From Lactobacillus isalae (GTDB lineage Bacteria; Bacillota; Bacilli; Lactobacillales; Lactobacillaceae): a stretch of 64,000 bases of DNA. Position numbers and translations under genes: made by a program. This document shows, in pieces, positions 34,423 through 43,136 of the stretch; the stretch's first letter is position 1; each line of letters begins with the position of its first letter. The notes beneath the pieces were generated by a model that saw only the letters and a program-made list of their open reading frames with translations, did no database searches and was not told the DNA's origin. Location of the stretch: assembly GCF_947539375.1 (NCBI RefSeq), contig NZ_OX443569.1, positions 1,240,001 to 1,304,000 of the forward strand, given 5' to 3'.

Positions 34423-34857
34423 TTAATCAAAATTAATCTTATTCCATGACATCAAGTATTCTGTTTCATCCGTATCTGGTTCTACTTGCTTTGAAATAAT
34501 ATTAAAATCTTCTCTTTTATAAAAGTTAACAGCACCTTTATTTTTTGTATATACTTCCAATGTTAATTCATTATGACTTTCTTTTATATACTTAATCAGT
34601 TTATGTCCAACACCAGAAGAACGATATTTTCTATCAACAAAAATCCCAGCAATATAATTGTCAACTAGTCCAACAAAACCTTGAATTTCTGATTTTTGCT
34701 CATAGATAAAAACTTCGGCCTGTAACATTTGTTTCTTAACTTCATTAAAGTTCGCTTCCCAGTATTTTTTATTCACGAAGGGATGCGCATCTTCATTACT
34801 AATAAGCCAGATTTCCATTACCCTATCTATATCTGCTTTCTGTAATTTTCTTATCAT
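34423..34857 (-). CDS. GNAT-family N-acetyltransferase
   Basis: A 144-residue GNAT acetyltransferase (RKLQKADIDRVMEIWLISNE at the N terminus, acetyl-CoA pyrophosphate loop in FVDRKYRSSGVGHKLIKYI, and LEVYTKNKGAVNFYKREDF near the end). It resembles the YjaB/putative acetyltransferase group; the acceptor is unknown. Its start lies 35 bp inside the preceding acetyltransferase gene, so the two are translated together. Confidence 0.88.
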   Translation of the reverse strand: MIRKLQKADIDRVMEIWLISNEDAHPFVNKKYWEANFNEVKKQMLQAEVFIYEQKSEIQGFVGLVDNYIAGIFVDRKYRSSGVGHKLIKYIKESHNELTLEVYTKNKGAVNFYKREDFNIISKQVEPDTDETEYLMSWNKINFD

Positions 34858-35326
34858 AGCTAAAATCTTTATCTCTTTTAAGTTTCTCCATTAAATAGTT
34901 TGTCAAAACTATCCCACATCGGATTATTTCTTGCTTTTTAACAATTTTATAGTCTCTTCGTTGAAAAAATGGTTTTGCTGTAATAGATGCATGAGTTGTA
35001 ATCCGTGTCACAGTTACAGCACTTTCTAGTTCATTGCAAATTGCTGTTGCAATTCCCTGTCTTTGATAATTTTTATGAACAAATAATCTGTCCAAATATC
35101 CAGAATTATCTATATCGCCAAATCCAACAATCACATTATTTTCCACAGCAACAACTGTATGATGCCGAATGAAAGAACGGTTCCACTCCTTCAAATCTAT
35201 TTTTTCCGTTGCCCAAACATCTAATGCTTCTTTGGCATAATCCTTTGCATTTACACTATGAACCGTATCATAAAATAGCTCCGCTAAATTCTTACAATCG
35301 GTGGAATTATAATTTCTTAGATACAT
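34823..35326 (-). CDS. GNAT-family N-acetyltransferase
   Basis: A 167-residue GNAT protein. N-terminal LRNYNSTDCKNLAELFYDTV, the acetyl-CoA loop in LFVHKNYQRQGIATAICNEL, and KPFFQRRDYKIVKKQEI near the end are the usual landmarks. Acceptor unknown. It lies four bases after the rRNA methyltransferase gene and overlaps the next acetyltransferase gene, making a three-gene unit. Confidence 0.88.
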   Translation of the reverse strand: MYLRNYNSTDCKNLAELFYDTVHSVNAKDYAKEALDVWATEKIDLKEWNRSFIRHHTVVAVENNVIVGFGDIDNSGYLDRLFVHKNYQRQGIATAICNELESAVTVTRITTHASITAKPFFQRRDYKIVKKQEIIRCGIVLTNYLMEKLKRDKDFSYDKKITESRYR

Positions 35327-35329
35327 TTA

Positions 35330-36676
35330 TTACTTCTTCTCAAGCACCGCCACAGCTTCAACATGCGGAGTTTGAGGGAACATATCGACAGGATCAATTT
35401 CGTTAAAATCATAGCCTTGCTCACGGAACAATTGCAGGTCTCTAACCATTGTAGCCGGATTACATGAAATATAAACAATTTTCTTAGGGTCAGTTTCAAC
35501 AGCTGCGTCAATAAATTCTGGAGTTAATCCTTTTCTAGGCGGGTCAACGAAGATGACATCAGTCTTTAACCCTTCTTTAGCCCAGCGCGGCATTACTTCT
35601 TCTGCTTTACCTACAACATATTCAGCATTCGTGATCCCATTTAATTTGGCATTTGCGTTAGCATCGTCAACGGCCGGCTTGATAACTTCCATCCCTCGCA
35701 CCGCCTTTACATGCTTAGCAACTGACAAACCAATTGTTCCAATTCCGGAATAGGCATCAATTACCACATCATCTGGTTTAAGATCTGCCTTTTGAATTGC
35801 CAAATCATACAAACGAGGAGTTTGCAGTGAATTAATTTGAAAGAAACTTTGCGGTGAAATCTTAAAACTAACATCCCCAATTTTGTCGGTAATCTGAGGC
35901 TCTCCCCAAAGCAAGTAATCTTTCTTACCTAAAATCACGTTAGTCTTTTTAGGATTATGGTTCAACACTATGCTTGTAACACCTTTAATTTCACTGATTT
36001 CTTTAGTCACTTTTTGCAATTGTGGAAAATCCTTATGCAAGCAGACCAAAATCACCATAATCTCTCCACTTGCTTTTGAGCGCCGTACATCAAGATAACG
36101 CACTTCACCCTTATTGTGGATTTCATCATAAGCTGGTACATGATTCTTTCTTAAAATATCGCGAACTTTAATTAAAACTCGATCAATTTCTGGATCAGTG
36201 GTAAAGAAATTAGTTAACGGCACTAAATCATGTGAATGCTTTCTAAAGAAACCAATATCAAGCTTGCCATGAACTTCACGAACTGGCACTTGTGCCTTAT
36301 TACGATAGCCTGTCTCTTCTGGACTAGGCAAAGTCTGACCAACCTTAATATTATCTAAGTCGGCCTTATGTAATAAGTTCACTACTTGATTACGTTTAAA
36401 TTCAAGTTGCTTTTCATATTTAATATGAGCAAGTGAGGCCAAGCCTGTTTGAACCCATTGACGAAGTTCAACGTTAATTCTATCTGGACTTTCCTTCTTA
36501 ATTTTTTCAATTTTAGCGAAAGCAAAGTTCTTCTTTACTTTTAAAATTTTAGCTGAAACAATTTCGCCTGGAAGAGCACTATTTACAAAGACAGTCAGTC
36601 CGTCTAAGTGAGCAACTCCCATTGCTTCATAAGATAAGTCGGTAATTTCTAAATCGACAATTTGATTCTTTTGCAT
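35330..36676 (-). CDS. rlmD: 23S rRNA (uracil-C5)-methyltransferase, RlmD/RlmCD family
   Basis: A 448-residue RumA-type enzyme that makes 5-methyluridine in 23S rRNA. An N-terminal TRAM domain (about residues 1-58) is followed by a central insertion and a Rossmann methyltransferase with VVIDAYSGIGTIGLSVA, FVDPPRKGL and the catalytic cysteine in VYISCNPATMVRDL. The cysteines for an iron-sulfur cluster, known in E. coli RlmD, are not evident in the N-terminal part. Lactobacilli carry more than one paralogue, so the exact target uridine is open. First gene of a unit with two acetyltransferases. Confidence 0.9.
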   Translation of the reverse strand: MQKNQIVDLEITDLSYEAMGVAHLDGLTVFVNSALPGEIVSAKILKVKKNFAFAKIEKIKKESPDRINVELRQWVQTGLASLAHIKYEKQLEFKRNQVVNLLHKADLDNIKVGQTLPSPEETGYRNKAQVPVREVHGKLDIGFFRKHSHDLVPLTNFFTTDPEIDRVLIKVRDILRKNHVPAYDEIHNKGEVRYLDVRRSKASGEIMVILVCLHKDFPQLQKVTKEISEIKGVTSIVLNHNPKKTNVILGKKDYLLWGEPQITDKIGDVSFKISPQSFFQINSLQTPRLYDLAIQKADLKPDDVVIDAYSGIGTIGLSVAKHVKAVRGMEVIKPAVDDANANAKLNGITNAEYVVGKAEEVMPRWAKEGLKTDVIFVDPPRKGLTPEFIDAAVETDPKKIVYISCNPATMVRDLQLFREQGYDFNEIDPVDMFPQTPHVEAVAVLEKK

Positions 36677-36723
36677 AATTTCAATCCTTTTTTAGATACT
36701 TGCTACTATTTTACTAAAAAATA

Positions 36724-37407
36724 TTATTGTTTTTTAAAAGAATAGGCACTAAAGATACTTAAAATAAATCCTAAAATCAAGCTACAAATGATTAAACTCC
36801 AAGATCCAAATGTAAAATCACCCTTAAGCCACATATTATTTAAAAGTATTCCCCAATCAAAAGGCCACCACATACTCCAAAGCGTACGGCTTAAGAACAT
36901 AGCTATAATTGAACTTAAAAATCCAATTCCTAAGGCAAAATATAAGTTAGTGATTCGGCACAGCCACGAATAAAACGGAACTAGCCAAACAGAAGTGAGC
37001 AAAATTCCAAGTATAGAGCTAGCCATTAAACCGATTTCTTCACTACTTGAAAAGATAAAGCGAACAATAATTATCAGTACTAAGAAAACTACACTCATTA
37101 AAGTTGCTTGTAAAATTCCGTGAATGATTCGACCAATCTCATAAGTAAAAAGATCTTGTGGTGAAGTCAAAATTTCTTTGAATTTTGTAGCCTGCTTTTG
37201 GTAATAAGTACTAATACCTATTATTAGAGCAAGAGACATATTCAGCCAAAAATAACTCCACTGCCCCATCATTAATTGTACTGAATATTGATTATCCCAG
37301 AAAACAGCGGCCATCATTAAAATAGCAACTAACGGTAAAAGCCAAACTAGTAAGCGAATAATGGTATGCTTTGTTTTTAAAAATTCAACTTTCAAAATAT
37401 TAGTCAT
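36724..37407 (-). CDS. ABC transporter permease, lantibiotic-immunity type
   Basis: A 227-residue protein with about six membrane helices (ABC-2 type), resembling MutE/EpiE/BcrB permeases of lantibiotic self-protection systems (N-terminal LKVEFLKTKHTIIRLLVWLL, then YYQKQATKFKEILTSPQD). Its start overlaps the ATPase gene by eight bases. No lantibiotic structural or modification gene is in the window, so a general drug or peptide export role is as likely as true immunity. Confidence 0.82.
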   Translation of the reverse strand: MTNILKVEFLKTKHTIIRLLVWLLPLVAILMMAAVFWDNQYSVQLMMGQWSYFWLNMSLALIIGISTYYQKQATKFKEILTSPQDLFTYEIGRIIHGILQATLMSVVFLVLIIIVRFIFSSSEEIGLMASSILGILLTSVWLVPFYSWLCRITNLYFALGIGFLSSIIAMFLSRTLWSMWWPFDWGILLNNMWLKGDFTFGSWSLIICSLILGFILSIFSAYSFKKQ

Positions 37408-38104
37408 GCTTTACGCCTGCCTTTTCTAGAGTTGAAATAAATAAATCCTCCAAATCTCTCTCCTGACCATAATCCTCTTCTAGCAAAAGTTCTCCATTAC
37501 CCAAGATTGCAATGCGATCAGCTACTTTTTGAATTTCAGAAAGCATGTGACTAGCAATAATAATTGTTTTACCTTGCTTTTTCTCTAACATTAATAGCTC
37601 ACGCAATTCATGAATTCCAAATGTATCTAGACCATTTGTTGGTTCATCTAAAACTACTAAATCTGGATTTCCCATAAAAGCAAGGGCAATTCCTAAGCGC
37701 TGTCGCATTCCGGTTGAAAATCCTTTAACCTTTTCTTGATTATGATCGCCAAAGCCTAACGTGTTCAAGATTTTCTCTTGATCCTTATTTTCAACATGAT
37801 GAAGTTTTAACTTCAATTTGATATTGTCTTCAACAGTTAAATTATCAAACAACCCCGGCTCTTCAATTAAGGATCCAATAGCTTTTAAATCTTCTCGCTT
37901 CCAGTTTTTTCCATTAAAGTTAATGCTGCCTTCAGTTGGTTTCTCAATTCCACTAATCATTTTCAAAAGAGTTGACTTACCAGCCCCATTCGGTCCCATG
38001 ATGCAGTAAATTTTTCCTTCAGGAACATGAATATTGATTCGGCTCAAAACATGTTTATTTTTGAAGTTTTTTCCTAATTCTTTGGTGGTTAAAATATCAG
38101 TCAT
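37400..38104 (-). CDS. ABC transporter ATP-binding protein, lantibiotic-immunity type
   Basis: A 234-residue ABC ATPase: Walker A IMGPNGAGKSTLLK, signature GFSTGMRQRLGIALA, Walker B PDLVVLDEPTNGLD, H-loop IIASHMLSEIQ. The E-rich C terminus (LLLEEDYGQERDLEDLF) is typical of the BcrA/MutF group. Forms a two-gene unit with the permease downstream. Divergent from the T-box-controlled transporter gene; no regulator gene accompanies it. Confidence 0.88.
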   Translation of the reverse strand: MTDILTTKELGKNFKNKHVLSRINIHVPEGKIYCIMGPNGAGKSTLLKMISGIEKPTEGSINFNGKNWKREDLKAIGSLIEEPGLFDNLTVEDNIKLKLKLHHVENKDQEKILNTLGFGDHNQEKVKGFSTGMRQRLGIALAFMGNPDLVVLDEPTNGLDTFGIHELRELLMLEKKQGKTIIIASHMLSEIQKVADRIAILGNGELLLEEDYGQERDLEDLFISTLEKAGVKHD

Positions 38105-38205
38105 CTTAATCCCTCAATTTATATTTATACTTTTTTCTCTACCTATCTATTTTACCGCTCGGAGTGCATAATTCGAAATTCTAATCATTTTTATGAATAA
38201 ATTCA

Positions 38206-38234
38206 TTGACATCTTTTTTTAAGCTTGTTATCAT
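38206..38234 (+). promoter_or_regulatory. Promoter of the T-box leader
   Basis: TTGACA (38206-38211), 17-bp spacer, TATCAT (38229-38234). The start site would be near 38241, a few bases before the first T-box helix. Confidence 0.65.
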
Positions 38235-38237
38235 AAT

Positions 38238-38453
38238 TGCAACAATTATCGTCACAGTAGTGCTTATGTTGGGCGTCAGAGAGCTGGTGGTAAGGTGCGA
38301 ACCAGTCAGGCATAAGTTACGAATTACAGCGATCAATCTTTATTCGGCCACAATCAGTGCCGTTATCACCTGATGAGAGTGCTGCAAATATGCAGTAGAT
38401 AGGTGGTACCACGGTAATGCGTCCTGTTGATTAATTTCAACAGGACTTTTTTT
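38238..38453 (+). promoter_or_regulatory. T-box riboswitch, tyrosine specifier (TAC)
   Basis: Stem I can be drawn with CTTATG/CATAAG, CTGGT/ACCAG and a GGTAAGGTGCGA apical region. The specifier loop has AGTA on the 5' side and ACGAA-T-TAC-A on the 3' side, which puts TAC (Tyr) at 38325-38327 in the same position as GGC in the glyQS leader. The T-box itself is AGGTGGTACCACGG at 38401-38414. It is followed by the terminator GTCCTGTTGA / TCAACAGGAC (38421-38446) and a T run. Uncharged tRNA-Tyr should favour antitermination and expression of the transporter gene behind it. Confidence 0.92.
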
Positions 38454-38466
38454 ATGGAGGATTTTT

Positions 38467-39843
38467 ATGAAAAAGAAAGTTTCTTTTCCAGAAGCAATTA
38501 TTATTTTACTTTTGCTTTTAGTTATCTTAGGTATTTCGGTAATAAAATTTGGTTTAATGCCAGAAGTTCCAGTTTTATTTACAGTCTGCTTATTAGTTTT
38601 TTGGCTTAGAATACGTGGAAATGACTGGGCGTCTATCCAGGACGGAATTAAAGAAGGAATTGGCGTTGCTATTATTCCAATCTTTATCTTCATTCTAATT
38701 GGTGCCTTAATTGGTTTATGGATCAAGGGTAGTATTATTCCTTCAATCATGGTTCTTGGTTTTCACCTAATTAGTGGACAGTTCTTCATACCTTCTGTTT
38801 TTATTGTTTGTTCAATCGTTGGTTTAGCAATCGGAAGTGGTTTTACTACAATTTCAACAGTTGGAATCGCCCTCTTCGGTATTGGGGCTAGCATGAATGC
38901 CAATCCAGCTCTTGTCGCAGGAGCAATTATTTCTGGAGCAGTATTTGGCGATAAAATGTCTCCCTTATCTGATTCTACCAATCTTTCTTCTGCCGTTGCT
39001 GAAAGCGAATTATTTGCTCACATCAAAAATATGATGTGGTCCACTATTCCTGCTTTTCTTGTATCTTTAATTTTATTTTGGATCTTAGGAAATAGCGGAT
39101 CAATCGATGCTTCAAAAATTAACCATACCGTTGCTGTTTTACAGCAGAACTTTACTATTACTTGGTGGGCAATTATTCCAATTATTTTAATGCTAGTTTG
39201 TGCTTGGAAAAAAATTCCTGCTATTCCTACTCTATTTTTAAATATTACAGTCACCATTATCATGATTTTTATTCAAAATCGCCAGCAATCAATTACGGAC
39301 CTAACCAACCTTATTATGAAAGGTTTTGTCGCAAAAACTAGCGACTCCTCTGTTAATGCCTTACTGACTCGTGGTGGTATTTCCAGCATGATGGATACTG
39401 TTGGTTTAATTATTGCCACCCTATCTCTTGGCGGCTTATTAATGAAATTTAACATTGTTCAAACTGCCATGGAACCTTTAGTCGAACACCTAAAAAAACC
39501 TGGCCGTTTAGTAATTACTACTATTCTTTCAGGTATCTGTATTAACTTATTTGTTGGTGAACAATACTTATCTGTAATCTTGCCCGGTCGTGCTTTTAAG
39601 CAAGCATACGACAGAATTGGACTTGCACCGCTTGCTCTCAGTCGCGTTCTTGAAGATGGTGGTAGTGTAATTAACTACTTAATTCCTTGGGGAGTAGCCG
39701 GATCATTTGCGGCTTCTACTCTTGGCGTTCCTGTCTTAGCTTTTATTCCTTTTACTTTCTTTAGTTTACTTTCTCCAATTTTCTCAATTATTTCTGGAGT
39801 AACCGGAATTGGCTTAAAGTGGCAAAATAAATCTGAAAAATAA
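38467..39843 (+). CDS. NhaC-family transporter, probable tyrosine uptake
   Basis: A 458-residue membrane protein with about eleven helices of the NhaC Na+/H+ antiporter superfamily (LIGALIGLWIKGSIIPSIMV, SGAVFGDKMSPLSDSTNLSS, GEQYLSVILPGRAFK). NhaC relatives placed behind Tyr T-boxes (YheL group) were predicted in comparative work to be tyrosine transporters, and the TAC specifier here agrees. The ATG follows GGAGG by 6 bp, 14 bp after the T-box terminator. Monocistronic, with a terminator behind. Confidence 0.88.
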   Translation: MKKKVSFPEAIIILLLLLVILGISVIKFGLMPEVPVLFTVCLLVFWLRIRGNDWASIQDGIKEGIGVAIIPIFIFILIGALIGLWIKGSIIPSIMVLGFHLISGQFFIPSVFIVCSIVGLAIGSGFTTISTVGIALFGIGASMNANPALVAGAIISGAVFGDKMSPLSDSTNLSSAVAESELFAHIKNMMWSTIPAFLVSLILFWILGNSGSIDASKINHTVAVLQQNFTITWWAIIPIILMLVCAWKKIPAIPTLFLNITVTIIMIFIQNRQQSITDLTNLIMKGFVAKTSDSSVNALLTRGGISSMMDTVGLIIATLSLGGLLMKFNIVQTAMEPLVEHLKKPGRLVITTILSGICINLFVGEQYLSVILPGRAFKQAYDRIGLAPLALSRVLEDGGSVINYLIPWGVAGSFAASTLGVPVLAFIPFTFFSLLSPIFSIISGVTGIGLKWQNKSEK

Positions 39844-39855
39844 TTTATCATTAAT

Positions 39856-39902
39856 AAAATCCGTACTATATGCGCTTACATAGCGAAATAGTACGGATTT
39901 TT
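39856..39902 (+). terminator. Terminator after the NhaC-type gene
   Basis: AAAATCCGTACTAT (39856-39869) pairs with ATAGTACGGATTTT (39888-39901), followed by T. The loop contains a small ATGCGC-GCG hairpin. Confidence 0.9.
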
Positions 39903-39903
39903 A

Positions 39904-39932
39904 TTGACGAATTTTTTATTACATTGTAAATT
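39904..39932 (+). promoter_or_regulatory. Probable promoter of the SAM-hydrolase/ECF operon
   Basis: TTGACG (39904-39909) and TAAATT (39927-39932) are 17 bp apart, starting directly behind the preceding terminator and 36 bp before the first gene. Confidence 0.5.
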
Positions 39933-39967
39933 ATTAGTAATTAAAAAAATATTAAAGGAGGAATTTG

Positions 39968-40813
39968 ATGGAAACAAATCATTTTCTAGTACTACAAACC
40001 GACTTTGGCTTAAAAGATGGAGCCGTTAGTGCCATGCATGGAGTAGCTCATATGGTTGCGCCGCATGTTGTTGTTTCAGATTTAACTCATGAGATTCCGC
40101 CTTATGATATTTGGGCTGCATCTTATCGCCTTTACCAAACAATTAAGTATTGGCCAGAAGGTACAACTTTCGTTTCAGTGGTTGACCCAGGAGTAGGTTC
40201 AGATCGAAAGAGTATTGCAGTTAAAACCAAAAGCGGGCACTTTATTATCACACCTGATAATGGTTCTCTAACTCATATTGCGACTTATATGGGAATCGAC
40301 GAAGTGAGAGAAATTGACGAACAAAAAAATCGCCTTCCCTACTCATCTGAAAGTAACACTTTTCATGGTCGCGATATCTATGCTTACAACGGTGCTCTTT
40401 TAGCTGATGGTGAAAAGACTTTTAAAGAATTGGGAGAATCATTAGATCCAAATTCAATTGTAAAATTGCCACTCACTGAAGCTAAATTAGAAAGTGATCA
40501 CCTTAAGGGGTCAATTGATGTATTAGATATTCGTTTTGGCTCTTTATGGACAAATATTCCTTATGAATTAGTTAAAAAGGCTAATATCAAGCGTGGTGAC
40601 AAAATTACCGTCACAATTACTTATCAAAATCAAACTTATTATCATGATACAATACCTTTTGTAACATCTTTTGCTGATGTAGCACTCAATGATCCTTTAA
40701 TGTATATCAATTCCTTGGTTAAGGTTGGTATCGGATTGAATCAAGCTTCATTTGCGAATACTTACAATATTGGCACAGGAAATGATTGGAAAATTGATTT
40801 AACTAAAGAATAA
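39968..40813 (+). CDS. SAM hydroxide adenosyltransferase (DUF62, SAM hydrolase)
   Basis: A 281-residue enzyme of the fluorinase/DUF62 family, which splits S-adenosylmethionine with water to adenosine and methionine. The conserved Asp-Arg-His set is visible: LQTDFGLKDGAVSAMHG, VSVVDPGVGSDRKSI and NTFHGRDIYA. The C-terminal beta domain has LDIRFGSLWTNIP. The ATG follows a perfect AAAGGAGG. It heads an operon with an ECF-type importer, 22 bp ahead of the S component gene, so its product or a related compound may be linked to the imported vitamin or nucleoside. Confidence 0.92.
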   Translation: METNHFLVLQTDFGLKDGAVSAMHGVAHMVAPHVVVSDLTHEIPPYDIWAASYRLYQTIKYWPEGTTFVSVVDPGVGSDRKSIAVKTKSGHFIITPDNGSLTHIATYMGIDEVREIDEQKNRLPYSSESNTFHGRDIYAYNGALLADGEKTFKELGESLDPNSIVKLPLTEAKLESDHLKGSIDVLDIRFGSLWTNIPYELVKKANIKRGDKITVTITYQNQTYYHDTIPFVTSFADVALNDPLMYINSLVKVGIGLNQASFANTYNIGTGNDWKIDLTKE

Positions 40814-40835
40814 ATTTTATTTACGGGGGAAAATT

Positions 40836-41393
40836 ATGAATAATCAAAAAGGTTTATCAGTAAAAAGCGTCGTTGCAATTGGTATTGGAGCAGCTATTTA
40901 TGTTATTTTGGCACGTTTCACATCAATTCCAACTGGTATTCCAAACACTAATATCGAAATTGTCTATCCATTCTTAGCTTTACTTGCAACTATTTATGGA
41001 CCTGTTGTCGGCTTTTCTGTTGGTTTTATTGGACACGCATTAGGTGACTTCTTAATGTATGGTCAAACCTGGTGGAGCTGGGTTTTAGCTACTGCTGTTT
41101 TAGGTTTAATCATTGGTCTTTACGGTATGCGTCTTGACTTAGAAAATGGCGTCTTCACTGTTAAGCAAATGGTTGGTTTCAACATTGTACAGATTATTGC
41201 TAATGTTGTTTCCTGGTTAGTAATTGCTCCAATTGGCGATATTTTAATCTACAGCGAACCTCAAAACAAAGTTTTCTTACAAGGTGCAACTGCAACTATT
41301 ACTAACTCACTTTCCATTCTTATCTTAGGAACTATCTTACTTAAGGCCTATGCAGCAACTAAAGTTAAGAAAGGTAGTTTACGTAGAGACTAA
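40836..41393 (+). CDS. ECF transporter S component, UPF0397 family
   Basis: A 185-residue integral membrane protein with about five or six helices, matching the UPF0397 family closely (VAIGIGAAIYVILARFTSIP, TNIEIVYPFLALLATIYGPV, GFIGHALGDFLMYGQTWWSW). S components bind the substrate; the ATPase and T genes behind complete a dedicated (group I) transporter. The substrate of this family is not settled; thiamine-precursor, riboflavin-type and nucleoside-related proposals exist. Operon with the SAM hydrolase gene upstream. Confidence 0.9.
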   Translation: MNNQKGLSVKSVVAIGIGAAIYVILARFTSIPTGIPNTNIEIVYPFLALLATIYGPVVGFSVGFIGHALGDFLMYGQTWWSWVLATAVLGLIIGLYGMRLDLENGVFTVKQMVGFNIVQIIANVVSWLVIAPIGDILIYSEPQNKVFLQGATATITNSLSILILGTILLKAYAATKVKKGSLRRD

Positions 41394-41414
41394 TCACGAA
41401 AGGTTACTCAATTA

Positions 41415-43136
41415 ATGACAGAACCGATTATTGAATTTAAAGATTTTTCATTTAAATACAATAGCCAAGCTGAACCTACCCTTAAAAATATCAATCTTAA
41501 AATTAATAAAGGGGAAAAAATTCTCTTGGCCGGACCTTCAGGCAGCGGCAAATCCACAATTGGTCGCTGCCTTAATGGTCTTATTCCAAACATTGATCAA
41601 GGTGAGATAAGCGGTGAATGCTTAGTCAATGGTAAAGATATTACTCAAACCAGTCTTTTTGACTTCTCATTTACTACTTCAACAATTTTACAAGATGCAG
41701 ACAGTCAATTTATCGGCTTAACAGTCGGCGAAGACATTGCGTTTGCCCTAGAAAATGATTGCCAGCCCAAGGATAAAATGCATCAAACTGTAAATCAATG
41801 GGCAGAAGAATTACAAATTAAAGAGCTTCTCACCCAATCGCCACAAAGTCTTTCTGGTGGTCAAAAACAGATTGTTGCCCTAGCCGGCGTCCTAGTTGAT
41901 GAATCACCAATTTTACTTTTTGACGAACCACTTGCTAACCTTGATCCTGCTTCTGGTCTTAAAACGATGGCAATTATCGACAAAATCCAGAAAGAACTTA
42001 ACGCCACAGTCATTATTATTGAACACCGTGTCGAAGAAGTTCTCAGCCAACCAATTGATAGGATCGTTTTAGTTAATGAGGGTCAAATTCTTGCCGATAA
42101 GCCCACTAATCAGCTTCTTCACGATGACATTTTAGAAAAAGTTGGCGTACGGCAACCACTTTATTTAAAAGCCATGTCGGCAGCAAATATTGACCTAGAT
42201 TCGATTAAAAAATTAGACAAAATATCTGACTTACCTGATTCAGAGTCAATTGGTCAAAAATTAGAAAATTGGGTTGATCAAACTCCAGTTAAAGAAAGAA
42301 CAAAGGCTCATCAACCTTTATTAAAATTAGATCGCGTTGGGCACCAATACAGTAAGAATCAACCTTATCCTTTAAAAGACGTTTCTGCCACTATTAATCA
42401 GGGCGACTTTATCTCAATTGTTGGTCAAAACGGAGCTGGCAAGACCACTCTATGTCGCATTATCTGTGGTTTTATTTCTAATGAAGGAAAGATTACTCTT
42501 AAAGATCAAGATCTAGCCAATTTATCAATCAAAGAAAGAGCTGAAAAAATCGGCTATGTAATGCAAGATCCAAATCAAATGATTTCACAAAAGATGATTT
42601 TTGATGAAATCGCTCTTGGCTTACGCTTGCGTAATATTGATGAAGATACTATCAAACAAAAGGTAAATCAAACTTTAAAAATTTGTGGTCTCTATCCTTT
42701 CAGACATTGGCCAATTTCTGCCCTTAGTTTTGGACAAAAAAAACGTGTGACAATTGCTTCAATTTTAGTCTTAGAACCAGAAATTATTATTTTGGATGAA
42801 CCGACTGCTGGACAAGACTGGAAAACATATACAGAAATCATGGGCTTTTTAAAGCACTTAAACAATTTAGGCAAGACGATCATTATCATCACGCACGACA
42901 TGCACTTAATGCTTGAATATACTACGCGCTCACTTGCCTTTGCTAAAGGAAAACTAATTGCAGACACAAGTCCAATCGACCTACTCACTAATCCTGAATT
43001 AATTAGCGAAGCATCTTTGAAACGCACAAGTCTATTTGAACTTGCCCAGCATTACCATTTACCTGATCCAAATAAGTTTGTACAAGCCTACATTAATTCT
43101 GAACAAAAGAACTGGAAGGATGAAGATTATGAATGA
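41415..43136 (+). CDS. ECF transporter ATPase with two fused ABC domains
   Basis: A 573-residue protein with two complete ABC ATPase domains in one chain. Domain 1 (about 1-240): LAGPSGSGKSTIGR, SLSGGQKQIVALAG, ILLFDEPLANLDP. Domain 2 (about 300-560): IVGQNGAGKTTLCR, ALSFGQKKRVTIAS, IIILDEPTAGQD. The fusion replaces the usual EcfA-EcfA' heterodimer and energises uptake via the neighbouring S and T proteins. Its end overlaps the T component start by eight bases. Confidence 0.93.
   Translation: MTEPIIEFKDFSFKYNSQAEPTLKNINLKINKGEKILLAGPSGSGKSTIGRCLNGLIPNIDQGEISGECLVNGKDITQTSLFDFSFTTSTILQDADSQFIGLTVGEDIAFALENDCQPKDKMHQTVNQWAEELQIKELLTQSPQSLSGGQKQIVALAGVLVDESPILLFDEPLANLDPASGLKTMAIIDKIQKELNATVIIIEHRVEEVLSQPIDRIVLVNEGQILADKPTNQLLHDDILEKVGVRQPLYLKAMSAANIDLDSIKKLDKISDLPDSESIGQKLENWVDQTPVKERTKAHQPLLKLDRVGHQYSKNQPYPLKDVSATINQGDFISIVGQNGAGKTTLCRIICGFISNEGKITLKDQDLANLSIKERAEKIGYVMQDPNQMISQKMIFDEIALGLRLRNIDEDTIKQKVNQTLKICGLYPFRHWPISALSFGQKKRVTIASILVLEPEIIILDEPTAGQDWKTYTEIMGFLKHLNNLGKTIIIITHDMHLMLEYTTRSLAFAKGKLIADTSPIDLLTNPELISEASLKRTSLFELAQHYHLPDPNKFVQAYINSEQKNWKDEDYE

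Noticed and set aside
34218-34436. A 72-codon plus-strand frame in the gap before the acetyltransferase genes
   Set aside because: It contains both arms of a terminator and shows no protein-like conservation.
36724-38104. A lantibiotic biosynthesis cluster
   Set aside because: Only the immunity-like ABC pair is present; there is no precursor peptide, modification enzyme or two-component system beside it.
38340-38750. A 136-codon minus-strand open frame
   Set aside because: It covers the T-box 3' half and the start of the transporter gene in antisense; no start site or family resemblance.
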